The notes beneath the pieces are model-generated. The model made no database searches, was not told where the DNA came from, and saw nothing but the letters and a program-made list of their open reading frames with translations. A stretch of DNA of 64,000 bases from Cerioporus squamosus (taxonomy: Eukaryota > Basidiomycota > Agaricomycetes > Polyporales > Polyporaceae): the NCBI GenBank assembly GCA_022592435.1, contig JABYQS010000114.1:62001-126000 (forward strand), in the 5' to 3' direction. Of the stretch, positions 25,123-38,500 are shown piece after piece (the stretch's first letter is position 1; each line of letters opens with the position of its first letter). Both the position numbers and the translations under genes were made by a program.

Positions 25123-27255
25123 TTACACTATGGTGCTGGAACCTGAGTCTGATGACGATCCCGACGGGACTGTGAATCCCACACTGCCCGCCCGAGGGGG
25201 CGACCGAGGGGGTGTCCGCGGAGGTGAACTGGGACCAGGTGGCGGAGGAGAGCTGGGGGCAGCTGGGGGAGGTGAGGCGGGGGCAACCGGTAGAGGTGTT
25301 GGTGGGGGTCCCGGCGTGGCGGGGTACCGCGTGTCCGCTGGATACGGCGGGGGCAGCTCCTCTACGATGCCCCCATCCCTGTGCTGAAAGATGATGTCCG
25401 GGCCGACCTCAGGAATCGCTCCCACCAACGGCATCCGCAGCGACGAGCCCGCTCGTCTTGGTGCCACAGGGAACGGCCGGGGGTTCGTCCGAAGCTCACT
25501 TTGTGATCGCTGCACAAGGGGACGCGAGGACGGCCCTACAACAGGTGTCACATTCCCACTGCCAGAACTGGAAGTGGTAGCAAGCCGAGAGCGTGCATTT
25601 TGTGCTTCCGTGTACGCTTCGAGGACCTTACGGTAGCGCTGGGCAGGAGTGAGGGTCGCAGCGGGTGAGGTGGAATTCGGCGTCATGACCGCGGATTGAG
25701 GAGTTGCCAGGGGTGATTGCGCCATTGACATGGATCGAGACACGGCCGACGGGAGCTGAGACGCAGGTGAGCGTATCATGGAGGCTGACGACTGGACTTG
25801 TGGGGAGGTGAGGAATGGAGTGGGGACCGTAGAGGCATGCAGGTCCGTAGAGGTCATGTCAATAGATGTCGGGCTGTCAGTCTGGCGCGGGGGCGCATTA
25901 TTGGCGTCGACAACCCACGTCGCAGAGCGACGGTCCTGGCTATCGACCCGCACCACGCTTGTGTTGAGGTTGAGACTAGGTCGCTGTGCGCGCTCTTGCA
26001 TCCCTGCATCCCAAGGACGAGGTCGTGCATCCTGTCCATCCACCACGCCCTTGACCAGCAACGTTCTACGACGTCTCCACCACCAGAACGCGCCCGCTGC
26101 AAAGATCAGGGGAAGAACAAGCCCGAAGACAATCCCGAGGGCAAGCGCCGTGGACTTTGCCTTAGCCTTCGAGGCGGCCGCTGTTGCCGCTGCCGCCTGT
26201 GCGGCCTCGTCAGCCTGTATCTCAGACAAGGTATGCGAAAGCGATTGGAGTCCAGGGCAGGTGGTGTCTGTGGAACCTGCAGAGGGGATCGTCATGGAGG
26301 AGATTCCCCACTGACCAGTGCTGTGATAGAAAACGCGCCATGTGAAGTCATGTCAGTGCAGAACGTATGACAAGCGTAAACAGTAGACTGACGCGTCCAC
26401 AACGGCGGCTATCAATTGGATTCGTTAGAATCGTACACCAAGCACAGAAGACATTACTCACCCAACAATCGCTGTCCAGGATCTGCTCGGTCGATGAACG
26501 TGAAAACCTCGTCCTCGGGGCCCATGGTTACGTTGGTGACAACCGGCGAACTCAACGCTGCAAGGGAAATCTGGTATGGCTTGACACCTCCCGTCACCCT
26601 GAGTCCCCACGGCTCACAGGTGTGGATGGTCGTGGTGACATTCGGAGTGACAATCGCAGGATTCTTCGGGGCCGGCGGTTGACATGACGTGTCACCAGCT
26701 ACTTCCACGCACCATATAATATCAATGACTACCCAGTATCACCGCGCCACAGTCGGACGTACCAACGACACTAAAGAAGTCCGTGTTGAACCCGCCAGTG
26801 TTGCCAGCGGAATCGATCACGGTGAGAAGCAGCTTTGACCCTTTATTGTCGGCGTTTGAATGGGTTGCAGAAGTGCGAGGCAGGACAGGACGCACCTTTG
26901 GGATTCTGCACCTGCCACGATAGTTGGGTAGGGTCGGTTCCGATCAGCGACACAGTGGTCGTGCCTCCCTCCGCGTAAGCCATCATGTAATATGGGGCAA
27001 CTCCAAGGGCGATCGTGGAGGAATTGAGAGGAATGAGACGAATCTGGATGACCTCGCACTCCCCGAATGACGTTTGCACAAACTGGAGACGAGGCGCTCG
27101 GGTGTTCAGTATGCTGATATTACGTTGATCAGCAGGCGGGCACGTACGTTCGTTGGGAAACCCCAGTTGAAAGCATGAACTCCGTCCGCGTGGCACTCGA
27201 GAAGAAGCAGGGAAGAAAGAAAGAAAAGTGCCAGTATTCGACCGAGGGAGTCCAT
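25123..27255 (-). CDS. Single-pass membrane protein with signal peptide and disordered cytoplasmic tail
   Basis: This is a type I membrane protein of unknown function, built like many basidiomycete cell-surface proteins. The ATG at 27255 starts a signal peptide (MDSLGRILALFFLSSLLLL). After F-N-W-G-F-P-T-N an intron joins F-V-Q-T-S-F-G-E-C. The ectodomain includes C-E-V-I-Q-I-R-L-I-P-L-N and a stretch near 26454-26700 with T-I-H-T-C-E-P-W-G-L. An Ala/Lys-rich stalk precedes the membrane helix A-L-G-I-V-F-G-L-V-L-P-L-I-F-A-A-G-A, flanked by W-W-W-R-R-R-R as stop-transfer. The tail of about 280 residues is rich in Ser, Pro, Thr and Ala and ends in S-S-S-D-S-G-S-S-T-I-V. At least four short introns are present. 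No enzyme motif was seen, so a role in wall sensing is only a guess. Confidence 0.75.
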
Positions 27256-29418
27256 CACTCAGGCAAGTCGCGAGCCCCAGAAAGACAGGTTGGAAGGAAG
27301 AGAGTCCCCAGTGACTCAGAGAACAAGCCAATAAGAGAACGGAAGGTGAAGGGAAGGGAGTCGTGGGGTAGAGAGAGAACGCCCAGCGTCAGAACATGAA
27401 GGCGGACGACAACCAAGACACCAGGAGGAGGTGCGACGAGGCTCACGGAGGGATGCGCCGAGTAGAACCCAGGAGCAGCGCCAGGGGCAGGCGGCTACTA
27501 CGAGGGTGGTCGGCTAGTAGTTTGCATCTCGGAGAGTTGATGGATAGCGCGACGGGTATTGGACCTCTGCACCACGACATCCCAGCAGAGGCTGTTCCCA
27601 GAGCCACATGTTCCGACCTTGTCCGTCAACAGCATCTCCCAGCCCTATCTTGTCCTTCTCGTCCTGCTACGCATGGGCTCTCTTCGCTGGCACGTCACGA
27701 CCACGGAGCAAGCTCTGTTTTCCACAGTGGGCTTCTGTGGGAGCGCAACCGCACAGATAAAGATAAGTGACACAGACACGGCTATCCATCAGTGGGATGA
27801 GCATCAGAGACAACCCCGACGGCGGGGGAGGATGGCAACCTGATCGCACGGAAAGCACTGTGAGAAAGGTGGCACAGACAACGAAAATGAAATAGTACGC
27901 CGTGAGATCCGTTGCTATACCCACCTTCAGGCACCCGTGCCATACTCTGGGTCCGTATAATCGTCGATCCACAGGCTCGAAGTTCGTTAGCAGCGTCAGC
28001 GAGTTGTAGCTAGACTCGGGCGTCGTCGTCGTTCGTGCAAGAGGTCGACATGCCGCTTGTGGCTGCCCATGCACAGCAAAGCCGCCGATCACCCGGTTTC
28101 AGGTTCACCAGTACTACTGGCAGTAAACTGTGACGGTGAGCCGACTTCAGTACTGCTTCAGATTCACTGACATTATCATGATCACCAGCCGACCAACGCA
28201 GATGGATCAACATCACATACTTCCGGACGGTGGCCGCTGCACTTGGTTATACTTAGCTCAAGGTGTGTCACGGTATGTATTCAACTCAGCATCTCCTCAT
28301 TCCTCACACTAAGAAGTCCCGCAGAGACAACGCATCGAGCACGGGACCGAAGTATGTTGCGGATGCCTATGACAACACGGCCCGTTCCGCTCTCGCACGC
28401 AGACAAGGACGCTCACCCAGAACCAAACATATCGCTGCAACCCTCAGACGGCTGGACCCTGGCAACATATTTACGGACGCGCAAGTCCATTAGAAGGTGA
28501 GCGTGATCTATTCCGCACAAAGTGCGTTGACGTAGTCCAGTGGACTCCGGGAAAGCCGAGGTCATCCTAACACCAGGCCAGTCCGATCTACATCCTACCG
28601 TTGCTCATGCGGCCGCTCACCGGTCAATCCCCCAATCCCCCATTCAACCCCAGCCGTGCACGAGAGGCCAATTCTCGACACGCCGGGTGTCGCAGCAGGA
28701 CAGCGCGCAGCTTCTTACGCACTCTGAGAGGCCGGAGTACCGCGTGGCAACCACCGGCTCCGCAAACCACCGAGAAAAAGCGGCGGCCATATTGCAGCCG
28801 TCATGAACTCTTGAAGGTTGCGAAGGAAGGCGGCAAGTGCTTGTGCAGTACGTTCGACTACTGAGGCACATCTTTTCTAACTTGTCAGATGTCAGATGGT
28901 ATCTGCGCTTCTGCGACTCGGAGGCCATCACAGATGATACCCGTCGGGGTTCCACCCCCGCGGTTCTTGCGCCCGACACAAGTAGAGTTGGCTCGCCCAT
29001 TTGCTTCCCTGAGAAGGTTGTCATAAAGGATAGAGTCCTGAGTCGCTGGATTACACGCACATTCTGCGCTCACTAAACATTGCTATTGTGAGTACGAACC
29101 CTTGTGCCGTACCGGGCTGTCAACTGAAGGCTGAGCTATATGGCCCGTAGCCGCACAAGTGTGACGGACGTGCCTCGGGACACAACCTATGTCAACGCCT
29201 GGCTTGATGCTGATGTCGGATGTCACTCCATTAACTCCATAGGGGACTACTCCTTCGAATGTCAAGTTCTAGTGTAACGCTATTTGCTCTGCGTGCACAG
29301 CTGTGCGACGGACATGCGTCGAGACACGGTCAATATCACAGATGCGTTTGATCATGATGGCGGCTCTCGAGCTGTACTATACAAGGTCCGTGCTTGCACA
29401 GCTGCAGTGGCTTTTCCT
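27256..29418. other. 2.2-kb intergenic region, no gene recognised
   Basis: Many short frames overlap, but none shows a family motif or an intron-exon pattern like the neighbours. The right end is just downstream of the second sedolisin. Confidence 0.4.
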
Positions 29419-31600
29419 TCAGTATCCCATCGACAAGGCCCGCAACCTCTCGTAGTCCGGAGTACCGAGACCAGTGACCTATGACAGGTACCCATCAGCA
29501 TCCCGTCAGAACTCAGGACACAATGCGCCACGTTCCCACTCACCGCATCCCACCCCTCCATCGCCGGGAACCCGTCCGTGCCACACCCCGGGTTACTCCC
29601 CTGCCTCACATCATTGAACACCCTCCTGCCAGTCCTCCTCTCCTCCTCCGCCGCACGGTAGAACAGCGGATTCACCCACCCCAGCTTCTGCTTCCCCTCC
29701 CTCAGCCGCTCGTCGTTCAGCAGCGCAACCATGCTCGCAAACACCGGCGCCGCCGCGCTCGTGCCCCTGGCCAGACGCCTCTCCCCCGCGACGTACACCA
29801 CGTACCCCGTCCCCTGCACCGCGACGTCCGGGAACGCGCGCCCCGTCGCGTTGTACAGTCCATCCAGCTTCTCGTACGCCGGACCCCCCTGCCCCTGCAG
29901 CGCGTCGAGGTACCTGTTCACCGCATCCTTCTGCCATATTGGGCGGGGAAAGATGTTCGAGAAACCACCCGCGGAGTACGGTGCTGCCCGCTCGGGGTCG
30001 ATGCCCTGCGTCGCCCCTACGGAGGTCACGCTGTGATAGTCAACGGAGCGTCAGCGCACCGCACGGCTCGGACATGGAGTGGTCAGCTCACAATGGACAG
30101 GTGCTCGGGAACGAGGGCACGAACGCGCCGTCGTCGCAGCTCTGGTCAGGGTTAAAGTACGAGCCCGCGACCCCGCCGTCGCCCGAGGAGAAGATCACCG
30201 TTGTCCCGCGCGCACCGAGCTGGGCATACGCGTCGCAGAGACTCCTGTCCGTGCACAGTTAAACATGTAAGTTGCAGCTGCGAAACACTGGCGCAGAGGG
30301 AGAAACTCGCCTGACTACCTCGACATCATGTGCGCCCTCCCACTCGGTCTCGTCATAGCCGTAGCTGGTAGTGAGGACAGCCGGCGTTTTCTCAAGCTGG
30401 AGAAGGTGGTCGATGATGTCCATGAACCCGAAGATTTCGTCTTCGTTTCGCCAGCCTACGGCTACGAACCGCGTTGGAACCCGCGACGCTACGCCCACAG
30501 TGTACTGTATGTCAAGGTTCTGCAGAGCAAATCAGTTCACCGTACTCGTCCTGCCACGCTGGCCCGCATTACGTACCGCTTCGGACGTGCCCGCTCCGCC
30601 CAGTTTGCCTGCATCGATCGCCTCCTCACCGAACGTCACATTCGCGATGTCCGGGCGCTCTTGCAGGAGAAACAGCTGGTCGTGTCTTCGTCATTAACAA
30701 CCGCTGCATCCATCTCCAAGGGCCAAGCGACTCACACGCAGATCAGTCTTGTTTGCAACCTCACCCCAAACGCGCTCACAGCGATCTCATTCCCAGCGGC
30801 GCTAGCCGGAGATGTAGGATGCGATACAAGGCCTGCAAGCACGCAGGGGTGATCTCGCGGGCACACGAAGACGGGATGTCGGGGGTTGTCCGGGCCTCAG
30901 ACTCCGAGTCGGTGTGCATCGTTCCCGGCGAGTCCACAACCTCGAAGACTGGACCACGATGCCTGATCGGCGAATGGAACCTATCGGACATCATGTGGTA
31001 GTCACAGTACATGCTCAAGCTGCATGTCGAACTCACTGTGTAGTCGGGTAAATGAACCTGACGTGGTTTTCCACGTCCTTTGGCAAGGCGTACGATAGCG
31101 TACGCACCGTCGTGCTATTGGAGGATTTGTGCACGAACTCTGAGTACTCAGCGCTGAGCAAGGCGTTCGCGGTGCCAACCGGGACCTGGATACGCAAGGT
31201 CTCTCCAGAGGGAGAGGTCGTTGCAGGTGTGATGTTGTGGCGCGCCAACCAACTAGTCACAGCAGCCAGGCCATCCGCCGTCGGTGCTACGAACCGGGTC
31301 ACCTGAGGTGAGTTCCAGCATGAGTGATTGTGATGGTAAGAGTATCTTGACACTCACGTCGGCTTTTGATAGGTGTTCGCCATATCTTGGACTGGCTGGG
31401 TGGCTCACATCCGAGAGTGCCGCGTGAAGTCCTTCAGGATCAGAGGACCGCAGCCCAATTGCAAGAGTTATCGTCCTCTCCGCCGGAGCAACTCGAACGA
31501 ACTCGAACCTATGCGGCAGGGTCCTAGGCCTGAGCATCCTACCCAGGGAGACAGAGGAGAAACAGAGCAGGACAAGAACGAGCGGGCATCGTAACAGCAT
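29419..31600 (-). CDS. Second secreted sedolisin (S53) protease
   Basis: A paralogue of the protease at 642-2740, with the same domain order. The ATG at 31600 starts a signal peptide (MLLRCPLVLVLLCFSSVSL). The prodomain has D-P-E-G-L-H-A-A-L-S-D-V-S-H-P-A-S-P-R-Y-G. Later pieces are T-S-W-L-A-R-H-N-I-T-P and the oxyanion-Asp motif S-S-G-D-G-G-V-A-G-S near 30160-30200. The nucleophile is in G-T-S-A-A-A-P and the calcium site in F-N-D-V-R-Q-G-S-N-P-G-C. The last exon (29419-29478) encodes V-T-G-L-G-T-P-D-Y-E. The preceding intron begins directly after W-D-A, the same position as in the first sedolisin (W-D-P). Some frames around 30300-30700 are split by introns I did not place exactly. Likely secreted; specificity unknown. 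Confidence 0.9.
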
Positions 31601-32865
31601 GGTGGCGTCCAGGAAGCCAGATGATGGACTTGGAGGGCGTGCGGGGGCAAGCCTATAGGACTGCGGCTGATCCTGATCCTCTTATGTACTTATATGCGTG
31701 AGCGACCTGGATGACCCAGTGATCATGGGCTCGAAGGTAAACGCCACCTTTCGCCAGTGCGCTACTCGAAGAACGAATTGCGTTGGGCGGAGGGTAACTC
31801 CAGGGTGTGATCCGCTGTAAGAGCCGCAAGAAGACCGGTCAGATGCTGCCTGCAGGCAATGCGCTTCTTCCGTAGACGGTAGTAGAATTCTTGGAAGCAG
31901 CGAGGAGTGGCCAACTCCGACGTCGTCGTTCGGTACAGGTAATGACCCAAGCAAAATGCGTGTGCGCATTTCCCCGTCTGCGAACCTGCTACACACTCAC
32001 CTAGTGCCAGGTACTAGCTATAGCATATTTCATGGCCTCGTACTTTTCGCCAATTGTATGTACAGGCCCGTCTACCCCACGCAGAGTATAACTCGATCGT
32101 GGGGCTTTACTAGTGTCCCCGACCTAGAGAAGAGATGTGAGATCAGCGGCGAACAGGAGCTTCCAACACAGATTCCATGCTCGAACGTTGCTCGAACGAG
32201 CCACAAACTGGGGAACTTAAGAGTCATCAAGATGAAGCAAAAAGGCACTCGGCCAGATTTAGGGAGTGGAGTCAGTACCAGAGACATACATTCTTTATGT
32301 ATGTCTTCGTGACCACGACTCCTGTTGAACTCGAGTTGAGCTTGTTGCGATCTGATGTGCGGACCACGATACCACTCGCTGAACATGCGTATCGTATGGA
32401 GCTGGTCGCAGCGGGAGATGGAAGGCCGTGGACGTACATGACGAGAGGCTTGACAAGTTGAACCCCGGATCACGGTCCTGGGGAACCGTATATGGCGGCG
32501 CTTGCCAGCGCAGAGGAGGTCCACAAACTTGAAGCGAAAATAATAGTACTCGAAGTCTGCAGGTAACAGTATCGAGCCGATTTCATGCTTCGTCTTTCCG
32601 GAGAGTACAGACCACGTCCATGCTATCCGGCTATATCGCTCACTATCCAAGCATATTCTCGTTGGTATTCCGTCTACTTAGTCGTCACGGATTCACGGTG
32701 CTCTCCAGCTCGCGCGCCTGCTACGCTTTGTTCGGTTCTTGACCTCGCGCGGCCTCACCGTCGACCTCACCGCACGCCCCGGGCCATCTCCTCCACTGCC
32801 TTCCATCGTGAATGGCAGAGTGATATCCACATAAAGCAAGCCGCCCCCGGGACACCCATCGGGGC
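31601..32865. other. Intergenic region between sedolisin 2 and the alpha/beta hydrolase
   Basis: The left part is the second sedolisin promoter and the right part the hydrolase 3' flank. No further coding signal was recognised. Confidence 0.35.
31689..31696 (-). promoter_or_regulatory. TATA-like element upstream of the second sedolisin
   Basis: The minus strand reads CATATAAG about 90 nt before the ATG at 31600, matching the placement in front of the first sedolisin. Confidence 0.45.
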
Positions 32866-34284
32866 CTACAGTCGTGCAGTCATAGACTTGCCGACGAACT
32901 CGTTCAGCAGACGCGCCATCACAGCCGCGAGTTCGTCTGGCATCTGTACAGGCAGCTGCGATGGTCACAGACCGTCAGCCGGGAGATTTCCAAACAATGG
33001 GGAGTGTATCACAATGCACGCACATAATGACCTGCCCCCTGTATGACACTGACGGAGGCGAAGGACTCGCGGTATTGCTCGAGATTCTTGCTTTGTTGGC
33101 GGTATAGTTCAGGAGTCCTGTACCCAGACAGAGCACGTCAGTCACATCCACATGATGACCATGCCGGCAGTACAGACCCACTCACCATATATCTTCACCC
33201 GTGCCCAGTATCATGTGCGTGGGAAGAACTTCGAAGATCGTGCGCAGGTACTTGAAGGCCTCAAGGTGCGTGCCGTCATCAAGGAAGGATGCTGTCTCTT
33301 GCTCGACCGTCGTCTTCGTCGTCACGCGCTTGGGGTTCTGCGGGTCCTTGCAGAAATATGTTTCCTGTGTGTGGATGCCGTCGCGCTCAGGAATGATGCG
33401 TCGCGACATGGTCATGGTACGCACAGACATGATTTGCAATACTTCGGGATGGTAGATCTTGCACGGGAATCGCTTCTTGAAGTACTCCATCGCCTCCGCC
33501 ACTGAGGACCATGATGTCTTGCGTCGCTTGTTCGATGCCTCGACCGCTTTGTACAGCTCCTTGATAGGTTCCCAGGCATCTTCGCGGTCGAACAACGGCG
33601 ATTCGACAAGTACGTAACCGGAGATAGGGAGGTTGGAGGTAGCAGGTTGCATAGCTCTGAGTCTGGACGTTTGTGTCAGGTGCAGAACGTTAGAGATTGG
33701 TATGAGCGACTGACATGGACGATCCCGCCGCGGAGTGCCCTACGGCGATTAAGTTGGCGCGTTCGACATCGGAGAGGAAGCCAGAGGCCAAGAATGTCCG
33801 GATGGCAGCGGCGTATTGTATACCAGGGACTACGACATGTGCATCATGGTCAGCGGAGAGGTGAAACGCTAGGCGATCACGACTCACAGATGACACCGTA
33901 ATGCTCCTTCAGCGAGGCTTCGTTTAGCAGCGCTGCATCACCATGGTTGGGCCGTTCTATGACCCAGACAGAGTGGATGGTGACGCGGCTGGCCGGCAGC
34001 GAAGCGTGTTGGTAGAGTCGCTTGATGACAGATAGCCATGTTTCTTTCTCTATAACATTCACCAGTGAGCCGTACCGCCATTCGAGAAACAGGAGAGCAT
34101 ACGAACGAAGATTGAGGCCGGAGCATATCATTAAGGTGCAAGTGGCCCGGTCTGAGTGATCTGGCGGCGACTGGTTCCAAGGAACGAAGCGGGCGGCCAG
34201 CGTGCGGAGAGGGCGATCATGACAGTACTCGAACTCGACGATGGACGTCTGCAGAGGGTATAGTGTCTCAGGCGATAGAGACAT
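32866..34284 (-). CDS. Alpha/beta-hydrolase fold protein
   Basis: A predicted soluble serine hydrolase, substrate unknown. The start at 34284 gives MSLSPETLYPLQTSIVEFEY. A strand with T-C-T-L-M-I-C-S-G-L-N-L leads in. The nucleophile elbow is A-V-G-H-S-A-A-G-S near 33745-33770. The acid is probably in L-G-T-G-E-D-I-W near 33182-33205, and the His in I-Q-G-A-G-H-Y near 33026-33046, so the triad order is canonical. A large helical lid lies between (V-L-V-E-S-P-L-F-D-R-E-D-A to K-Y-L-R-T-I-F-E). The last intron follows G-A-G-H-Y and the final exon gives L-P-V-Q-M-P-D-E-L-A-A-V and stops at 32866. No signal peptide was seen. Two P450s and an MFS transporter lie downstream, which would fit an ester-processing or detoxifying role, but that is inference. 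Confidence 0.8.
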
Positions 34285-34839
34285 GGTGAGCGAGCAAGCG
34301 AAACGCAGGGGGTATTCGTTGGCGGATTAGACCCTTGTCAGCAGAGCGCGCTCGCGGAAGAGCGTGAACACAGACTCAGGGCGACATGAACGCTCATGTT
34401 ATGAACTCTGCGCCCCCGCGGAGTTCCCGAAAGATGTATTGAGCCTTCCCATCTCGAAGACTGTCGCGCGCCGGCTCTTCGACTGAGGAGCCTCTCATGC
34501 TAGGACCGTCCGTACGACGGAAGCTGGGAGCTGTGAGATCCTGGACACATTCCCGCACGGCACCCGCGTGGAGGTCGATAGAAGCTTTCGGGCGGTGATG
34601 AATGATCTGAGGTTGTGTATGCGCGGTGTGAATTTGCTAGCTTGAGAAGCCGACTCAGATGGCGTTGAGTCACCCTATTTCTTCTAACCATGTTCATGCG
34701 TCAATATCAACGATCACTCAGCCAATCGGAGGGATCTCCGCCCACCGTAGAAATTCTCTCGGGTCTGTACAACTTCAAGCGCTACGTGCCTTAACTGTGG
34801 CTTCTGACTCTATGAAGGTGGAGAAAGTCCTGACAGCGC
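34285..34839. other. Region between the alpha/beta hydrolase and the first P450
   Basis: About 550 bp upstream of the hydrolase and downstream of the P450 stop. No gene was recognised. Confidence 0.35.
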
Positions 34840-36998
34840 TCAGCGCCCAGGATTCGCTCCAACGGCCGAGGCCAAAGTCTGCCTCGCGAGCGCAGCTTTC
34901 TCTGCGCTTCTGGGCGTCACCTCGCATTCGAAATCGCGAAGCTGCCTGCACGCGTCACAGCAAGAAAATGAGCGCGTCAGCACATAACAGCCACGAAAAG
35001 CAGAGATCAGACACACCGGATGTGAATACCCGTCCAGGCGATGACAGGGGGCACGCGCTCCCCGTTTGCATCCTTCGCAAGGCGTATATTGAAAACTGCC
35101 AGTGCGTGTGCGAAGTAGAGGAACAGGATCGCATGCGCGAAGTGCTTGCCCACGCACGTCCTGGTACGCCTTAGTGTTCCGTTGTGGAGGGCTCAAGGAT
35201 GGACTCGGGACACACCTGCGGCCAAGGCCAAAGCCTATGAGCTCCGGGTCAGGCTCTGCAGCCGAGCCGGCCTCAGAGAGGTACCGTTCGGGTCGGAATC
35301 GGTCTGGCTCGGGGTATATCTTTGGGTCATGGTAAATTCCCCTGCCAGAGACGATGTAAATACGGGTTCATGGTCTGAAGTAGTGAGCTCAGAGCGACGC
35401 ACCACATATTGACCATCACACAGGCTCCTTTAGGGATCAAGTACCCTTGGTAGATCTTCACAGAGGATAGTACGCAGCGATGAGATGAAAGTGACAATTG
35501 ACAGACGGAGAACGATACCGCTACTCACATCGTCGACGTCCAAACTGTGAGGCATCGTAGGCACTACAGTACCGAAGCGAAGAACCTCTTTGATGATGCA
35601 GTTGAGGTACGGCAGTTGATCTCTGTCCTCCATGGTAGGCAGCCTGATAGTCCCTACGACGGCATCGACTTCAGCTTGCGCCTTGCGCTGAATTTCAGGA
35701 TAGAGGGCCATCATCATCCAGAACGTCCTGATTGCGCTGACCGTCTGAAATGGAGCTACAGTCAGTGCAAATAGACAAGACATGAATGACAACATACTGT
35801 GTCGATACCCGAGGCATATAGAGTTCCAGAGGCGATCATGGCAGCATGCAACCTGTGTGAAGCACATTTAAGCAACGATCCAGACAATGCTTGCGACCGT
35901 ACCCACCACAGCCTCCCTCACCACGTTGAATGGCTCTTGAATGAGCCGCTCCGACATTCTGCGTGACTCCGCTGCCCAGCGCTTGAAGTGTGCTCCCGGA
36001 AACCACGCTGGAACGTAGGCCACTACCAGTGTTCGGACCAATCAGGATGGCACACCACACATTATGGAAAGCTCGACACACGTGAGGGAAATGAGTCGAC
36101 AAGCCAGCGTCCGGGGCACATGGCCTCCGCCGTGAGCCCGCAGACCTGCTCTGCCAGCTCGATGTTGGGATCGTTCATCGGCAGGCAATCAAAGCCGTAC
36201 AACGCTTTCAAGAGCACCGACCCCATGTTACTGAAAGTATGATAGGAGTAAGGCATAGCGGCTAGGTAGAGAACACACAACGCTCACGCTCGGATGTGAT
36301 GAGCAACGTTGTCTGGGTTGTCGAGGATCGAAACGAGAAGACGGTAGGAGGAGATCTCCTGGAGCGGCCATGAGAACTCCCGTACGTGTTGTTTGTTGAG
36401 CCATGAGTGCGCGATCCGCCTGCACTCCTTGTGGAGCGTGTTGTACTTAGAGAAGACCATCGAAGTCTTCTCTTTTCCAACAAGTTCACCGGCCATGACC
36501 TGCACGATACCATGAGCGATATGCACGGGGGAGGACACAGATGAATGCGGACAAGACGGGGTTTGGTGGCGTATGTGGCAGAACGTTGCTCAAACAAGTC
36601 TAGCGCCAGCTTGAGATCGTTGATGACAATGAATTCGCGTCCGAAGGTATGGAAGTAGAAAAGAGGCCCTGCATATATGATCAGCATCTGCGATGAGCCT
36701 TCAGGGAAGTCAAAGGGTACCATATTTGTGAGCCCAATCATCGAACTGGATATACGAGTCGGTGAGAGAAAGCTGGTGGGCATTTCCAATAAAAGGAAGT
36801 CCTCTTGGGCCTGTCCCACAAGTGTGCACACTGAGCGTTGGGATAGCTCTGTGAAGTCACAAAATGAAGCGTACCGGGAGGAAGTCCGGCGGTACGTTGC
36901 TTGCTGCCAAAAGTGTAAAGGGCGACATAAGTGAGCAAGGATACACCTAGCACTGCCCAGGGTACCATCCGGGTATCTAAAACATTCAGATATGTCAT
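34840..36998 (-). CDS. Cytochrome P450 monooxygenase, first of two
   Basis: A microsomal heme-thiolate monooxygenase. The ATG at 36998 opens a membrane anchor containing M-V-P-W-A-V-L-G-V-S-L-L-T-Y-V-A, followed by the Pro hinge G-L-P-P-G and P-R-G-L-P-F-I-G-N. Middle pieces are E-F-I-V-I-N-D-L-K-L-A-L-D-L and H-K-E-C-R-R-I-A-H-S-W-L. The I-helix end is G-I-D-T followed by T-V-S-A-I-R-T-F. The K-helix ExxR is in I-I-K-E-V-L-R, and P-E-R-Y follows. The heme loop is I-G-F-G-L-G-R-R-T-C-V-G-K-H-F-A. An intron falls inside G-R-R just before the Cys. The C-terminal exon ends in G-A-N-P-G-R at 34840. Around ten introns; alternative start at 36968. It resembles the CYP5144/CYP620-type expansions of Agaricomycetes, but I would not assign a family. 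Confidence 0.88.
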
Positions 36999-38500
36999 GA
37001 AGCAATAATTCTGACACGGCGGGAGGATACTTGAAGTTGCTGACGCGTCAGGAGGAAGATGAGGAGAGGACTCTCTTGCGCTCATCTTCTGGAGGTGACA
37101 TTCATAGGTAATTTTCGCTGATCTCAAGTCGTCATTATGCTCCTGAGCCGGGGATACGGAATATCAGATTCGAAGCCATGCAGTCGCTATTCGGCGGCAA
37201 AATTGAGGGTCTCGAACTCTGTGTGCGAGCGGCCTGTCTCTCAGCGTCAGGCATTCAGATACAGAGATGGGTAACCAGAACCCGGCTGACTCACCATGAG
37301 AACAGATGGAGGTACTTCTCAGATAGCGCTATGCACCAGTAAGGGCTGATGAGGGCGAAGTACTCAGGGTGGCGCCGCGGTGAGCGCCTCAAAGTTAGTC
37401 GTTCTCGGGCGCCAGCCTCAGGAAGGAGTGTACCGTGTCACGGCAGGTCACCGGTCACGGCGCGAACGACGGTTACACGCCATGTCTGCAACCACGCGGA
37501 CTTGGAGCTGGCAAGTCCTTAGTTCGTCGAGTCGTTACGCGTTACAGTCCGTCGGCCTCCTTCTTCGGTGCCCAGATACGATCTCATGGATACGCAGGCT
37601 CATTCCAGCATCTCGGTTGTACGGAAGCCCGCTAACCGACTCAAAACACACAATGCTGTCACGACTCGTCCACTACTAGCCCTGTCACTGCCGCAAGGCC
37701 CAATCTGAAAAGCTGGAGTTAGTAATGAAGATTGCATGCTTGCAGGATTGGGGTTATAGCAGGTATGCATTTCCTCGCTGTTTGTTCTCTGCTATTCCTC
37801 TGATACTGGCGCTCCAAAATCTCCGCCGCCGGAATAAGTAGGCACCATGTTCGCGACCCTGGCGTTGCCATTTCCTGGGTGCAAATCGAATCAGGTTGCG
37901 CTGACGCTGTCGCGCAAACCCTCGTATGTGCCCCGCCAAGCGATGGCATCGAGAAGAAGTTGGGATGCCAAAGTGCAACTCCAAACCTGCTAAGATGTAC
38001 GTTCACGCGGTCGGTGTACGTCACTTCTCTCTGACCATTATGAGTAACGAATCCTGCTCATGATAGAAGAACACATTCGTCTTGTGTGCGTGAGACTGCC
38101 CCATATGTGCGGGGTGTACCAACGAAGTCATGCGGGCTCTCCGGATCGCAAGCTGCAATATTTCTTCCCATGTTGTGGTTTGTATGTGCTTCGGCGCTGA
38201 GGATGCCTGCGACATCGCCGGGGGGACGTCAACTAGGAGGATCCGTGTCACCGCCGGAGGCTCGCAGTTTGATAGTGGTGCCTCTTGCTGTTCTTGGGCG
38301 CGACGGCGTTCTTCCAGCAAACAGAGGCATCCCGCCTCATCTGACGCAGAGGGCGTGAGTAAGAAGAGTACTGTGAGCCACTGCTGATGTACAAGTCCTT
38401 GATCCCACATCGTCATCGCCTCAAACTGCAGACATATACCGCACTCTCACCTCCCTTTTGGCATCACCAGAACCCCAGTCGCACTTCACCGTCCTCAGCC
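36999..38500. other. Divergent intergenic region between the first P450 and the DUF6534 gene
   Basis: 1.5 kb with no recognisable gene. It should hold both promoters. A frame at 38021-38416 (minus) lacks family motifs and overlaps the promoter side. Confidence 0.35.

Noticed and set aside
37128..38420. Possible extra gene between the first P450 and the DUF6534 gene
   Set aside because: Frames at 37380-37679 (+) and 38021-38416 (-) lack motifs, and no splice model joined them into a recognisable protein.
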